Shown one piece after another: positions 7,343-15,721 of a stretch of DNA of 64,000 bases. The translations under genes and the position numbers were made by a program. Under the pieces are notes generated by a model. It saw only the letters and a list, made by a program, of their open reading frames with translations, was not told the DNA's origin and made no database searches. Where the stretch lies: positions 1 to 64,000 of the forward strand of contig CALVAG010000003.1 in NCBI GenBank assembly GCA_944325445.1, written 5' to 3'. Each line of letters opens with the position of its first letter. Positions within the stretch are counted from its first letter, which is position 1. The DNA comes from an uncultured Bacteroidales bacterium (GTDB lineage Bacteria; Bacteroidota; Bacteroidia; Bacteroidales; UBA932).

Positions 7343-8422
7343 TTATTTACCCAGCAGCCCTTCTATCTTCATGCGGAGGGTTTCGCCCCGGAGCCCCTTG
7401 GCTATCAGCGTACCGGTTTTGCAGTCTATCAGGAATGTCGCAGGAATGCCGTTGGGGTTGTAGTTTTTCCATGCCTGCGTCTGGCGCGGCTGCATGCCGA
7501 ATCCATGATGGATTTGCGGCCACTCCATATCGAATCTCTCTATGCACTCCTGCCATGCCTCCAAACTGGAATCATACGAGACTCCGAAAATTTCGAATCC
7601 TTTTGAACTGTATTTTTTATAGAGTTCCGACAGGTTCGGGTACTCCGCCCTGCACGGACCGCACCACAATGCGCCGAAATCGAGCAGCAGGTAGCGGTTC
7701 CCTTTACGGGAAACCACATCTGAAAGACGGAGCGAATCCCCTTCCGGTGTGAATCCTGCAATATCGGCATAACTGCGTCCTATATCTGTCGGCATGCTTT
7801 TTATGAGATCTGCAAGATATATTGCCTGCGGGTGTTTTCTGTACTGTTCCGGAAATGAGTCGAGCATGGAGAGCACTTCGCTGCCGGAATGTGCATCAAG
7901 CCAATATTGGAGCAGATCAAGTGCAAGGGCGTCTCTGTTTTCCAGAATTACGCTCTTTGTGATGCTGTCGTAAGCGCTTTCAATCTCCGGCTGTGTAAGC
8001 GAGGTATCTGCCGCGATTGAGGAAAACATCTCATACATGCGGTTTTTCAGCTCATTTTGGGGAGTGCCTGTCATTTCCAGAAAGTAGCCGCCTCTGTTTT
8101 CCGCCCTGATGGTCCCGTTTTCAATGATGAAAGAGGAGCTCAGTTGTGCGGCATCCCCGGCGTCAATGCCGGAGGCCATATAGAGAAATGCCGTTGTTGA
8201 AAACGGCAGTTCCCCTTCCATTACAAACGAATGGTTGGATATGAGCGCAGAATCGGGCCATTCGGCCTTGCCTGCATTATGAGTGAATATGTACATGTAT
8301 TGCCCGTCTATGAAGGAGCTGTCGCAGCCTGTAATGGTATATTTTACTGCAGTGGAGCCGGAAGAACCGCATCCTGAAAGGAGCGTTGCGGCGGCAACGG
8401 CCGCCATAATCATCTTTTTCAT
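7343..8422 (-). CDS. TlpA/ResA-like thiol-disulfide lipoprotein
   Basis: The start is taken at the ATG at 8422, where a lipoprotein signal begins ('MIMAAVAAATLLSGCGSSG', lipobox Leu-Ser-Gly-Cys); the longer frame to 8479 adds an implausible basic leader. Residues of about 25-120 look like the DUF4369-type beta domain common before thioredoxin folds in Bacteroidota, followed by a helical stretch. The C-terminal 140 residues are a TlpA/AhpC-like thioredoxin domain ('YLLLDFGALWCGPCRAEYP', CxxC = Cys-Gly-Pro-Cys, then 'GIPATFLIDCKTG' with the cis-Pro). The likely role is disulfide reduction or cytochrome maturation at the cell envelope. Monocistronic, in opposite orientation to the CsgG-like operon. 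Confidence 0.8.
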   Translation of the reverse strand: MKKMIMAAVAAATLLSGCGSSGSTAVKYTITGCDSSFIDGQYMYIFTHNAGKAEWPDSALISNHSFVMEGELPFSTTAFLYMASGIDAGDAAQLSSSFIIENGTIRAENRGGYFLEMTGTPQNELKNRMYEMFSSIAADTSLTQPEIESAYDSITKSVILENRDALALDLLQYWLDAHSGSEVLSMLDSFPEQYRKHPQAIYLADLIKSMPTDIGRSYADIAGFTPEGDSLRLSDVVSRKGNRYLLLDFGALWCGPCRAEYPNLSELYKKYSSKGFEIFGVSYDSSLEAWQECIERFDMEWPQIHHGFGMQPRQTQAWKNYNPNGIPATFLIDCKTGTLIAKGLRGETLRMKIEGLLGK

Positions 8423-8445
8423 GTGTATGTAATTTATCTGTAACC

Positions 8446-8483
8446 GTCTTCGTTTTTGCTTTACGAAAGGAAGACGCAAAAAC
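8446..8483. repeat. Interleaved inverted repeats upstream of the thioredoxin lipoprotein gene
   Basis: GTCTTC (8446-8451) is followed directly by GTTTTTGC (8452-8459). After 10 nt their complements GAAGAC (8470-8475) and GCAAAAAC (8476-8483) follow in the same order. The two stems cannot both form in an ordinary hairpin, so they are alternatives. The site sits about 25-60 bp before the lipoprotein start. Confidence 0.35.
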
Positions 8484-8520
8484 CGGAGCGAAGTTAATCA
8501 AAAAATGAAAAAGTTTCATC

Positions 8521-9129
8521 TCAATATCTGTTGCAATCTCCTTTCTGCCTGAGATAATTGTATATGGTGCTTCTGTGTACGCAGAGCCTTGTGGCGATTT
8601 TTGTAATGGGCATCTTCTTTTCCATCATCTTGGCCAATGTGCCCTCCTTGCCGTCGAGTTTGCTGCATCTGTTCTTGCTTCCCTTCCTTCTGCCGAGCGT
8701 TCTGCCTTCGGACTTTATTCTTGCCAATGCCTCCTTTGTCCTCTGGCTTATGAGGTTGCGCTCTATTTCTGCGGACAGCCCGAATGCAAAGGCCAGCACT
8801 TTGCTCTGTATGTCGTCTCCCAATTTGTAGTTGTCTTTTATGGTCCATACCCTGCACCCTTTTGTCATGCAGATATTGAGGATTTCCATTATCATGAAGA
8901 GATTCCTGCCAAGGCGGGAGAGTTCTGCGCAGATTATCAGGTCGCCCTCCTTGATCCTGTAGAGCAGTTTGCCAAGCTCGCGTTTATGGTAGTTTTTTGT
9001 TCCGCTTATGGTCTCCTGAATGTATCCGTTGATTTTTAGATTGTTCTTTTTGCAGTATTCGTTGATTTCGAACCTTTGGTTTTCTACAGACTGCTTGTCT
9101 GTACTTACTCTGATGTAACCGTATATCAT
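8521..9129 (-). CDS. Serine site-specific recombinase, Mpi/Hin-type DNA invertase family
   Basis: 202 residues, the size of small serine resolvases and invertases. The N-terminal catalytic domain has 'YGYIRVSTDKQSVENQ' with nucleophile Ser9, and 'AELSRLGRNLFMIMEIL' with the family's Arg residues. A long helix at about 100-135 contains 'AFAFGLSAEIERNLISQRTK', and a C-terminal helix-turn-helix is 'MPITKIATRLCVHRSTIYNY'. In Bacteroides fragilis the relative Mpi inverts many capsule promoters; whether this protein does so is inference. No invertible segment was found in this window. A perfect 15-bp inverted repeat overlaps its start codon. Confidence 0.85.
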   Translation of the reverse strand: MIYGYIRVSTDKQSVENQRFEINEYCKKNNLKINGYIQETISGTKNYHKRELGKLLYRIKEGDLIICAELSRLGRNLFMIMEILNICMTKGCRVWTIKDNYKLGDDIQSKVLAFAFGLSAEIERNLISQRTKEALARIKSEGRTLGRRKGSKNRCSKLDGKEGTLAKMMEKKMPITKIATRLCVHRSTIYNYLRQKGDCNRY

Positions 9130-9166
9130 AACTTGAACTTTTAGGGTTAATAAAAGTTCAAGTTAT
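9128..9166. repeat. Perfect 15-bp inverted repeat over the recombinase start codon
   Basis: ATAACTTGAACTTTT (9128-9142) and AAAAGTTCAAGTTAT (9152-9166) are exact complements around a 9-bp spacer. The left arm includes two bases of the recombinase start codon and covers its ribosome-binding region. No T-run follows on either strand in terminator fashion. Candidate operator, recombinase-binding site or translation-blocking hairpin. Confidence 0.75.
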
Positions 9167-9198
9167 AGCTTAAACCTGCTGAATGATTATGGTTCCAT

Positions 9199-9945
9199 TT
9201 ATTCCAGGGAATAAGGATAAGTGATGTCTGCAAGGAACAGGGCGTTTCCCGGGACCGACTGGCCGGCCTTGCCGCGCTCCTTTTGGGAAAGCACCTGTGC
9301 AATCCATTCCGGCTCCCTTTTTCCGAGCCCAACCTCAAGAAGCGAACCCACCATCGCCCTTACCATATTCCTTAGAAAACGGTTGGCCCTAACCGTAAAT
9401 ACATATCTGTTTTCGGATATTTGTTCCCATTTTGCCTCCATTACATTGCAGACAGAGGTTTTGTTGCCTCCGTTTACCTTTTCGAAGCTGCTGAAATCAT
9501 GTTCTCCCAAAAGCAGCGCGGCTGCCAGATTCATTTTTTCAATATCGGGTTTCCCTTTGACAAAATATGAAAAACCGGCACGGAAAGGGTCTTTGTATGT
9601 ATGGATATAGTATTTGTAACATCTGCTTGTAGCATCGAATCTTGCGTGGGCTTGCGGATGCATCGGCAAAATTCTGCTTATGCTTATCTCTTTAGGCAGA
9701 ATGGCATTTAATTTGTAGCATAGATATGGGCAATTTTTCAGAATGTTTGTACTGTCGAAGTGTGCTACATAGTCGATTGCATTCACGCCCGTATCTGTTC
9801 TTCCGGCTCCCGTTACGGTTACGGGTTCTTTGAGAAGGATGCCGAGCGCGTTTTGTATCTCCTGTTGCACGCTGTTCGCATTTTCCTGAATTTGCCATCC
9901 GCAGAATGCGGCGCCGTTATATGACAATATTATGAAGTATCTCAT
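9199..9945 (-). CDS. truA: tRNA pseudouridine(38-40) synthase TruA
   Basis: Converts uridines at positions 38-40 of the tRNA anticodon arm to pseudouridine. 248 residues, the normal length. Starts with 'RYFIILSYNGAAFCGWQIQ' and carries the TruA catalytic motif 'GAGRTDTGVNAIDYVAHFD', where the Asp after Arg-Thr is the nucleophile. The C-terminal 'FLRNMVRAMVGSLLEVGLGK' is the second conserved block. Transcribed leftward, divergent from the BAT operon; it ends 33 bp before the recombinase palindrome. Confidence 0.95.
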   Translation of the reverse strand: MRYFIILSYNGAAFCGWQIQENANSVQQEIQNALGILLKEPVTVTGAGRTDTGVNAIDYVAHFDSTNILKNCPYLCYKLNAILPKEISISRILPMHPQAHARFDATSRCYKYYIHTYKDPFRAGFSYFVKGKPDIEKMNLAAALLLGEHDFSSFEKVNGGNKTSVCNVMEAKWEQISENRYVFTVRANRFLRNMVRAMVGSLLEVGLGKREPEWIAQVLSQKERGKAGQSVPGNALFLADITYPYSLE

Positions 9946-9988
9946 AATTTAATTGGCGGTTCGACAGATTATACGGGTTGTTGTGGCG

Positions 9989-9996
9989 CAAAGGTA
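9989..9996 (-). promoter_or_regulatory. truA promoter, -7 box
   Basis: The minus strand reads TACCTTTG, matching TAnnTTTG, about 45 bp before the truA start. No -33 TTG at the expected distance was found. No rightward promoter for moxR is obvious in the same 73-bp gap. Confidence 0.35.
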
Positions 9997-10018
9997 AGAA
10001 ATAATAACAATAATAGAT

Positions 10019-11011
10019 ATGGAAACGGTAAACATTAAGGAACTTAATGACAGGATTCAGAAAGAGAGCGCTTTTGTAGATATTATTACCATGGAAATGA
10101 ACAAGGTGATAGTAGGGCAGAAGCATCTTATAGAGAATTTGCTGATAGGTCTTCTTGCAGACGGACATATTTTGCTCGAAGGTATGCCCGGGTTGGCAAA
10201 AACATTGGCTATCAATACGCTTGCCAATATCGTGGAGGCAAAATTCAGCCGTATTCAGTTTACGCCGGATCTGCTTCCGGCCGATGTGGTAGGTACAATG
10301 ATTTACAGTCAGAAAAGCGAGCAGTTTCAGGTAAAGCTGGGACCTGTATTCGCCAATTTCGTTTTGGCCGATGAGATAAACCGTTCTCCGGCAAAGGTCC
10401 AGTCCGCTCTTCTCGAGGCGATGCAGGAGAGACAGGTTACAATCGGGGACAATACATACAAGCTTCCCGAACCGTTTCTGGTAATGGCAACGCAGAACCC
10501 GGTAGAGCAGGAGGGAACATACCCTCTTCCGGAGGCACAGGTCGACAGGTTCATGCTCAAGGTGGTCGTGAATTATCCTAAAAAGGAGGAGGAGAAACTC
10601 ATTGTCAAGATGCACAACGGCGGGGCATTCCCCAAGGCTGCGCAGGTTTTGAAGCCCGAGGATATAATAAGGGCGCGCAGCGTGGTAAAGGATGTCTATA
10701 TGGATGAGAAGATAGAACGTTACATAGTGGATATCGTTTATGCTACCAGAACTCCGGAAGACTACTCCTTGGGCAAGCTCAAGGATCTGATACAGTACGG
10801 GGCCTCTCCGCGTGCAAGTATAAGCCTTGCAATGGCGTCAAAGGCTTATGCCTTTATCAAGCGCAGGGGTTATGTCATCCCGGAAGATGTGAGGGCGGTA
10901 TGCTATGAGGTTCTGCGCCACAGGATAGGCCTTACATACGAGGCCGAGGCCGAAAACATTACAACCGAAAATATAATTACAGAGATAATCAATACAGTTG
11001 AAGTTCCGTAG
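10019..11011 (+). CDS. MoxR-family AAA+ ATPase (first gene of the BAT operon)
   Basis: 330-residue MoxR AAA+ chaperone. The Walker A is the MoxR variant 'LLEGMPGLAKTLAIN', the Walker B is 'FVLADEINRSPAKVQSALLE', and the sensor region is 'MATQNPVEQEGTYPLPEAQ', followed by 'DRFMLKVVVNYP'. MoxR proteins usually act with von Willebrand factor A (VWA) proteins to activate or assemble complexes. Here it is followed by DUF58, a membrane protein, and batA, batB-batC, batD and batE, the standard Bacteroidota order, which points to one envelope-associated complex linked to aerotolerance in B. fragilis. Confidence 0.92.
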   Translation: METVNIKELNDRIQKESAFVDIITMEMNKVIVGQKHLIENLLIGLLADGHILLEGMPGLAKTLAINTLANIVEAKFSRIQFTPDLLPADVVGTMIYSQKSEQFQVKLGPVFANFVLADEINRSPAKVQSALLEAMQERQVTIGDNTYKLPEPFLVMATQNPVEQEGTYPLPEAQVDRFMLKVVVNYPKKEEEKLIVKMHNGGAFPKAAQVLKPEDIIRARSVVKDVYMDEKIERYIVDIVYATRTPEDYSLGKLKDLIQYGASPRASISLAMASKAYAFIKRRGYVIPEDVRAVCYEVLRHRIGLTYEAEAENITTENIITEIINTVEVP

Positions 11012-11026
11012 TAGAGGGAAGCAGAT

Positions 11027-11905
11027 ATGGAAAACGAACTCTTGAAAAAGATACGGAAAATCGAGATTAAGACCAAATCTCTCTCGCATCAGATATTTGC
11101 AGGAGAATACCACTCTGCATTCAAAGGCAGGGGTATGGCCTTCAGCGAGGTGCGCGAATACCAGTTCGGAGACGACGTGCGCAATATGGACTGGAACGTC
11201 ACGGCCAGATTGCGTTCTCCCTACATAAAGATATTCGAAGAGGAGAGGGAGATGACTGTCGTGCTTCTGGTAGATGTAAGCTCTTCGGGGATATTCGGAA
11301 CTTCGGTAAAGACAAAGAGGGAGCTTGCGGCGGAGGTCGCGGCGGTGCTGTCGTTTTCCGCCTCTATAAACAATGACAAGGTGGGAGCGCTCTTTTTCTC
11401 ATCCAAGGTGGAGAAGTTCATTCCTCCCAAAAAGGGCAGGCTCCATCTGCTCAGAATATTGCGGGAGCTTCTGGAGTTCAGGCCCTCCGATGACGGCACC
11501 AACATATCCGAAGCGTTGAGGTTCTTGACAAATGCCATAAAAAAGAAGTGCAACGCCTTTTTGCTCAGCGATCTGCTGGATGTGGACGCAGAGAGCAACC
11601 CTAATTATGAAGAGGCTCTCAAAATTGCGGTGAACCGTCACGATTTATCCGTGATAAATATATATGATGAACGGGAAAGGCATTTGCCGGATGTCGGGCT
11701 GATAAGGGTAAGGGATGCCGAAACCGGAGAAGAGAGGTGGATCGATACTTCGAGTAAAAAGGTGAGGAACTATTATGACGGCTGGAGTATTGGGGTTTAC
11801 GAAAAGGCGGACCGTCTTTTCAAAAAATTCAAGGTGGATTGTGTGAGCATAGGCACAGATCAGGATTATGTAAAGGGGCTGATTGCCCTGTTTAAAAGCA
11901 AGTAG
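11027..11905 (+). CDS. DUF58 domain protein of the BAT operon
   Basis: 292 residues. The N-terminal half carries the DUF58 signature: 'GEYHSAFKGRGMAFSEVREY' then 'GDDVRNMDWNVTARL', followed by a VWA-like fold ('VVLLVDVSSSGIFGTS' with a DxSxS metal site, and 'NAFLLSDLLDVD'). Cytoplasmic; no membrane segment seen. It follows moxR by 15 bp. The pairing of MoxR and DUF58 is widespread and thought to link ATPase action to the membrane VWA proteins encoded further on. Confidence 0.88.
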   Translation: MENELLKKIRKIEIKTKSLSHQIFAGEYHSAFKGRGMAFSEVREYQFGDDVRNMDWNVTARLRSPYIKIFEEEREMTVVLLVDVSSSGIFGTSVKTKRELAAEVAAVLSFSASINNDKVGALFFSSKVEKFIPPKKGRLHLLRILRELLEFRPSDDGTNISEALRFLTNAIKKKCNAFLLSDLLDVDAESNPNYEEALKIAVNRHDLSVINIYDERERHLPDVGLIRVRDAETGEERWIDTSSKKVRNYYDGWSIGVYEKADRLFKKFKVDCVSIGTDQDYVKGLIALFKSK

Positions 11906-11907
11906 AT

Positions 11908-12894
11908 ATGAGTAGGGTAAAAATAGGAGTTCTTTTTCTCTCTCTTGCAGCCGTGATGGGATTTTGCGGAGCTGTTCCGGCGCAGGGAAGCCAGGACGGG
12001 ATTGTAAAGAGTTCATCCCTTTCGCGCGATTCGATTCTTATCGGCGACCAGACAGTATGGAATCTGGAGATAGAGTTGGACGAGGACGATTCTTTGGCAA
12101 TCTTGCCGTACGCCGCATCCATAATGGCGGATACCGCAGGTGCGAGGATAGAGCCCCTTTCGGACTTTGAACTCGATACCGTCGCTTCCGGCAATGGCGT
12201 GCGCAAGCTGAATGCAAAAATTCTCCTGACAAGTTTCGACAGCGGTTCATACCGTCTGCCTTCTCCGCTATTTATAGTCATTTCGGGAGGAAAGGCCGAT
12301 ACCCTGAAGACAGAACGTCCGGTGCTCTCTGTAAATACCTTGCAGATAGATACGGCCGGATATGTGATAAAAGATATAAAAGGAAATGTAAAATATCCCG
12401 TAACTTTCAGGGAAATTGCGCTTTACCTGCTGATTGCCATTGCTGTTGCGGCAATTATATATTTGATAATAAGATATATAAGGTACAGACGCGCAAACCG
12501 GGACTTTTTCGGCAGGCCCATAGTGCAGGACCCTCCCCATATAGTGGCGTTAAGAAAGCTCGACAAAATCAGGAGCGAGAAACTGTGGCAGGCCGGCAGG
12601 CAGAAGCAGTACTATACCGGAATAACAGACGCATTGCGCGAGTATATACAGAAACGTTACGATATGGGGGCGATGGAGATGACATCGGCTGAAATATTGG
12701 ATGGTCTGAAAGATAAACAGATAGATGAAAAAATATTCGGGGAGCTCGATGAACTGCTCAAAACGGCGGATCTGGTCAAGTTCGCCAAATTCGTTCCGGA
12801 TGCGGTTTCCAACGAGGAGGCCGTCCCCAAGGCTGTCAGGTTTGTAAATTCAACATTTATGCAGGAAATGGAGCAGGAAAAGGAGGTTAAATAA
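11908..12894 (+). CDS. BAT operon membrane protein, BatD-like/DUF4381-like
   Basis: 328 residues. It has a signal peptide ('IGVLFLSLAAVMGFCGAVPA'), an extracytoplasmic beta-rich domain ('DSILIGDQTVWNLEIELDED'), one membrane helix ('IALYLLIAIAVAAIIYLIIR'), and a cytoplasmic tail with 'QKQYYTGITDALREYIQKRY', a pattern also found at the end of BatD proteins. It fills the position between DUF58 and batA occupied by a similar protein in Bacteroides. Its start lies 2 bp after the DUF58 stop and its stop overlaps the batA start. The function is not known beyond the operon link. Confidence 0.65.
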   Translation: MSRVKIGVLFLSLAAVMGFCGAVPAQGSQDGIVKSSSLSRDSILIGDQTVWNLEIELDEDDSLAILPYAASIMADTAGARIEPLSDFELDTVASGNGVRKLNAKILLTSFDSGSYRLPSPLFIVISGGKADTLKTERPVLSVNTLQIDTAGYVIKDIKGNVKYPVTFREIALYLLIAIAVAAIIYLIIRYIRYRRANRDFFGRPIVQDPPHIVALRKLDKIRSEKLWQAGRQKQYYTGITDALREYIQKRYDMGAMEMTSAEILDGLKDKQIDEKIFGELDELLKTADLVKFAKFVPDAVSNEEAVPKAVRFVNSTFMQEMEQEKEVK

Positions 12895-13880
12895 TGTTTT
12901 TCGAGTATCCAAAGTTATTGTGGCTTTTATTGATTCCTGCCGTACTGATTCTCATTTACATCTATAGAGAACTGACGGGAAAGAATCCCTATTTTACAGT
13001 CTCTGCCATTACACCGTGGAGCGCGATAGGAGGGGGTATAAAGCAATATATCCGTCATATTCCCTTTATTTTGAGAATAATCGCGATTTTCGCAATCATC
13101 CTGGCCATTGCGCGTCCGAGATCTTCATCTGTGTATGAGAGGGTAGATACCGAGGGTATAGATATAATTTTGGCGCTGGATGTCTCTACAAGTATGCTGG
13201 CAAGGGATTTTACCCCGGACAGAATCAATGCGGCAAAGGATATAGCCATTCAGTTCATAGCCGAACGCCCTACCGACAGGATAGGAGTGGTGGTGTTTGC
13301 CGGAGAGAGTTACACCCAGTCTCCGCTGACCACAGACAGGGCGACTCTCATAAATCTGGTCAAGGAGATAGAATGCGGCCTGATAGATGACGGTACCGCC
13401 ATAGGCAACGGCCTTACAACCGCCGTGGCCCGTCTCAAGGATTCACCGGCCAAGAGCAGGGTCGTGATACTGCTGACAGACGGAGTGAACAATGCCGGAG
13501 AGGTTTCGCCGCAGATGGCCGTAGAGATTGCCAAGACATACGGAATCAGGGTATATACCATAGGCGTAGGCGCAATGGGAACAGCCCCTTACCCTGTGCC
13601 TACACCCTTTGGCATAGAGTTGCAGCAGATGAAGGTGGAGATAGACGAACCGCTGTTGGAGAGTATCGCGAAGGAGACGGGCGGAGAGTATTTCAGGGCT
13701 ACCGACAACTCGAAACTTTTGGAGATATACGGACAGATAAACAAAATGGAAAAGAGCAAGACAATGGTAGACTCTTTCCCTATATACAAGGAACTCTTCA
13801 TGAGATTCGCCCTCATAGCGTTGGGAGCTATCTTGGCGGAGTTGTTCCTGAGATTTTTCGTTATTAAACAGTTGCCTTAA
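12894..13880 (+). CDS. batA: BatA, membrane von Willebrand factor A protein
   Basis: 328 residues. Two N-terminal hydrophobic segments ('LLWLLLIPAVLILIYIY' and 'PFILRIIAIFAIILAIA') precede a VWA domain with MIDAS residues: 'IILALDVSTSMLARDF' (DxSxS), 'IDDGTAIGNGLTTAVAR' and 'VVILLTDGVNNAGE'. A C-terminal helix ('FALIALGAILAELFLRF') re-enters the membrane. BatA is one of the proteins whose loss reduces aerotolerance in B. fragilis. ATG start overlapping the preceding stop. Confidence 0.92.
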   Translation: MFFEYPKLLWLLLIPAVLILIYIYRELTGKNPYFTVSAITPWSAIGGGIKQYIRHIPFILRIIAIFAIILAIARPRSSSVYERVDTEGIDIILALDVSTSMLARDFTPDRINAAKDIAIQFIAERPTDRIGVVVFAGESYTQSPLTTDRATLINLVKEIECGLIDDGTAIGNGLTTAVARLKDSPAKSRVVILLTDGVNNAGEVSPQMAVEIAKTYGIRVYTIGVGAMGTAPYPVPTPFGIELQQMKVEIDEPLLESIAKETGGEYFRATDNSKLLEIYGQINKMEKSKTMVDSFPIYKELFMRFALIALGAILAELFLRFFVIKQLP

Positions 13881-13892
13881 GGAGAAGCGATT

Positions 13893-15719
13893 ATGATATA
13901 TTTCGCAGCACCGCAATATTTATTGTTGCTCTTGGTCGTCCCGTTCTTCTTTATCTTTTTGTTTCTGCTCAAAAGAAACAGGAAGAAGAAGATGGAGCAG
14001 TTGGGAGATATTGCATTGGTCGAAAAACTGATGCCCCTCCGTCCTAAATACAAGGGATGGGTAAAAATGGTATTTTTCTCGCTTGCATGGCTCTTTTTCG
14101 TTATAGGCCTTTCGCGTCCGCAGATGGGCGCAAAACTTGTCGAAAACGAACGCAAGGGCGCCGAAATAATTATAGCGCTCGATGTATCGAACTCCATGCT
14201 GGCGCAGGACTATTCTCCCAACCGTCTGGAAAGGGCCAAACTGGCAATCTCCCGTCTGGTAGACAAACTCCGCGGAGACAGAATCGGGCTGATTATATTT
14301 GCAGGAAAATCATTCGTACAGTTGCCGATTACATCGGATTATGTCTCTGCAAAGATATTTCTGAACTCCATAAATACAGGTTCTATCCCGGATCAGGGAA
14401 CGGATCTGGCCGAAGCCATAAATATGGCTATGCGCAGTTTCAGCGGCCAGGGGCAGATGGGCATGGACAACAAGGCCATAATATTGATTACCGATGGAGA
14501 AAACCATGAAGCAGATCCTGTAATCGTTGCAAGAAGCGCTGCGGAAGAGGGCATCAGGGTCTTTTGCATAGGAGTCGGGACCCCGGAAGGGAAGCCTATC
14601 CCAATGGGCGACAACGGAGAACTTCTCCATGACCGTGAGGGAAATATAGTCGTTACAAAATTGGATGAATCCACGTTGCAGGAGGTGGCCGCCGCAGGCA
14701 ACGGCATGTATGTCAGGGCAGGAGCCACGGAGTTCGGGTTGAATCCCATCCTGGATGAACTCGAAGAGCTGAAGGAGCAGCAGTATGAGTCGCAGGTTTT
14801 CGAAGATTATAATGAACAATATATGTATTTCTTTGGCATAGCGTTGGTTTTCATGTTGCTGGAATTTTTTGTAGGGAATCTGAAATCAAGGAGAAAGCTC
14901 TTTTCGCTTATGGCTGTCATAGTGTTGAGCTCTTCGCAACTTTTGGCACAGACAGACCGTTCCGAAGTGAGAAAGGGAAACAGATTATTCAACAGGGAGA
15001 ATTATAAGGAGGCGGAAGTCGAATATAGAAAGGGACTTATCAAGGATTCCCTTTCGATAGCCTCGAAATACAACCTGGGAAACACGCTGTACAGAATGGA
15101 GGATGCGGAGCAGGCCCGGACCAATTATATGGAGATTGCCGACAGTGTCGCCAAAAGCGAGACTCCTGTCATAAATTGGGATGAAGGGCAGGTGGAGAGC
15201 CCTACCTCTATGGCTTCCGATCTTTTCCATAATCTGGGAAATTCATATCTTGCGCAGAAAAAGTATTCCGAGGCCGTAGAGGCGTATAAAAACGCCTTGA
15301 GAAGGGATCCTGCAGATATGGATACCAAGAGCAACCTTGCTTATGCGCAGAAAATGCTGGAAGATCAGCAACAGCAGGGCGGAGGAGGCGGTCAGGACAA
15401 CCAGAATAACCAGGATAATAAGGATAACCAGAATAATCAGGATAACCAGAATAATCAGGATAATAAGAACGACCGGGACAATCAGGATGACAGCAATAAT
15501 CAGGATGGTCAGGATGACCGGGACAACCGGAATCAGAATAACGGGAACAATAACGATAATCAGAATAATGACGGGCAGCAGTCTCCTCCCAAGATAACCC
15601 CTAAAGCGGCCGAGCAGATGATACAGGCAATGCAGCAGAAAGAGAATCAGACTCAGGACAAGGTAAACAGGGAGAAGGCGAAAGCCTTGAGAGCTAATCA
15701 ACGGGAGAAAAATTGGTAA
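13893..15719 (+). CDS. BatB-BatC fusion: membrane VWA domain joined to a TPR protein
   Basis: 608 residues, about the sum of separate BatB and BatC. Residues 1-335 are BatB: two membrane helices, a VWA domain with 'IIALDVSNSMLAQDYSPNR' (DxSxS) and 'AIILITDGENHEADP', and a third helix. Directly after it, 'LFSLMAVIVLSSSQLLAQ' looks like a former BatC signal peptide (its Met is at 14910-14912). Then come TPR units ('EAEVEYRKGLIKDSLSIA', 'YNLGNTLYRMEDAEQARTNY', 'YLAQKKYSEAVEAYKNALR') and a long Asn/Gln/Asp repeat tract ending in 'TPKAAEQMIQAMQQKE'. No stop or frameshift separates the halves. An AAGGAG at 14888-14893, rather far upstream, could allow some separate BatC initiation. Confidence 0.85.
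   Translation: MIYFAAPQYLLLLLVVPFFFIFLFLLKRNRKKKMEQLGDIALVEKLMPLRPKYKGWVKMVFFSLAWLFFVIGLSRPQMGAKLVENERKGAEIIIALDVSNSMLAQDYSPNRLERAKLAISRLVDKLRGDRIGLIIFAGKSFVQLPITSDYVSAKIFLNSINTGSIPDQGTDLAEAINMAMRSFSGQGQMGMDNKAIILITDGENHEADPVIVARSAAEEGIRVFCIGVGTPEGKPIPMGDNGELLHDREGNIVVTKLDESTLQEVAAAGNGMYVRAGATEFGLNPILDELEELKEQQYESQVFEDYNEQYMYFFGIALVFMLLEFFVGNLKSRRKLFSLMAVIVLSSSQLLAQTDRSEVRKGNRLFNRENYKEAEVEYRKGLIKDSLSIASKYNLGNTLYRMEDAEQARTNYMEIADSVAKSETPVINWDEGQVESPTSMASDLFHNLGNSYLAQKKYSEAVEAYKNALRRDPADMDTKSNLAYAQKMLEDQQQQGGGGGQDNQNNQDNKDNQNNQDNQNNQDNKNDRDNQDDSNNQDGQDDRDNRNQNNGNNNDNQNNDGQQSPPKITPKAAEQMIQAMQQKENQTQDKVNREKAKALRANQREKNW
15391..15585 (+). repeat. Low-complexity Asn/Gln/Asp codon repeat inside the BatC part
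   Basis: Degenerate reiteration of codons for Asp, Asn and Gln (units such as 'DNQNNQ' and 'DNKDNQ'), with near-identical nucleotide units like cagaataatcaggataac repeated. It links the TPR region to the C-terminal segment and is a likely site of length variation by slippage. The same tract creates spurious open frames on both strands. Confidence 0.75.
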
Positions 15720-15721
15720 AT

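Noticed and set aside
8446-8483. H-type pseudoknot from the interleaved repeats
   Set aside because: There are no nucleotides between the stems to form the crossing loops, so both stems cannot form together.
8558-9039. Two plus-strand frames opposite the recombinase
   Set aside because: The minus-strand gene has all serine recombinase motifs; these are antisense shadows.
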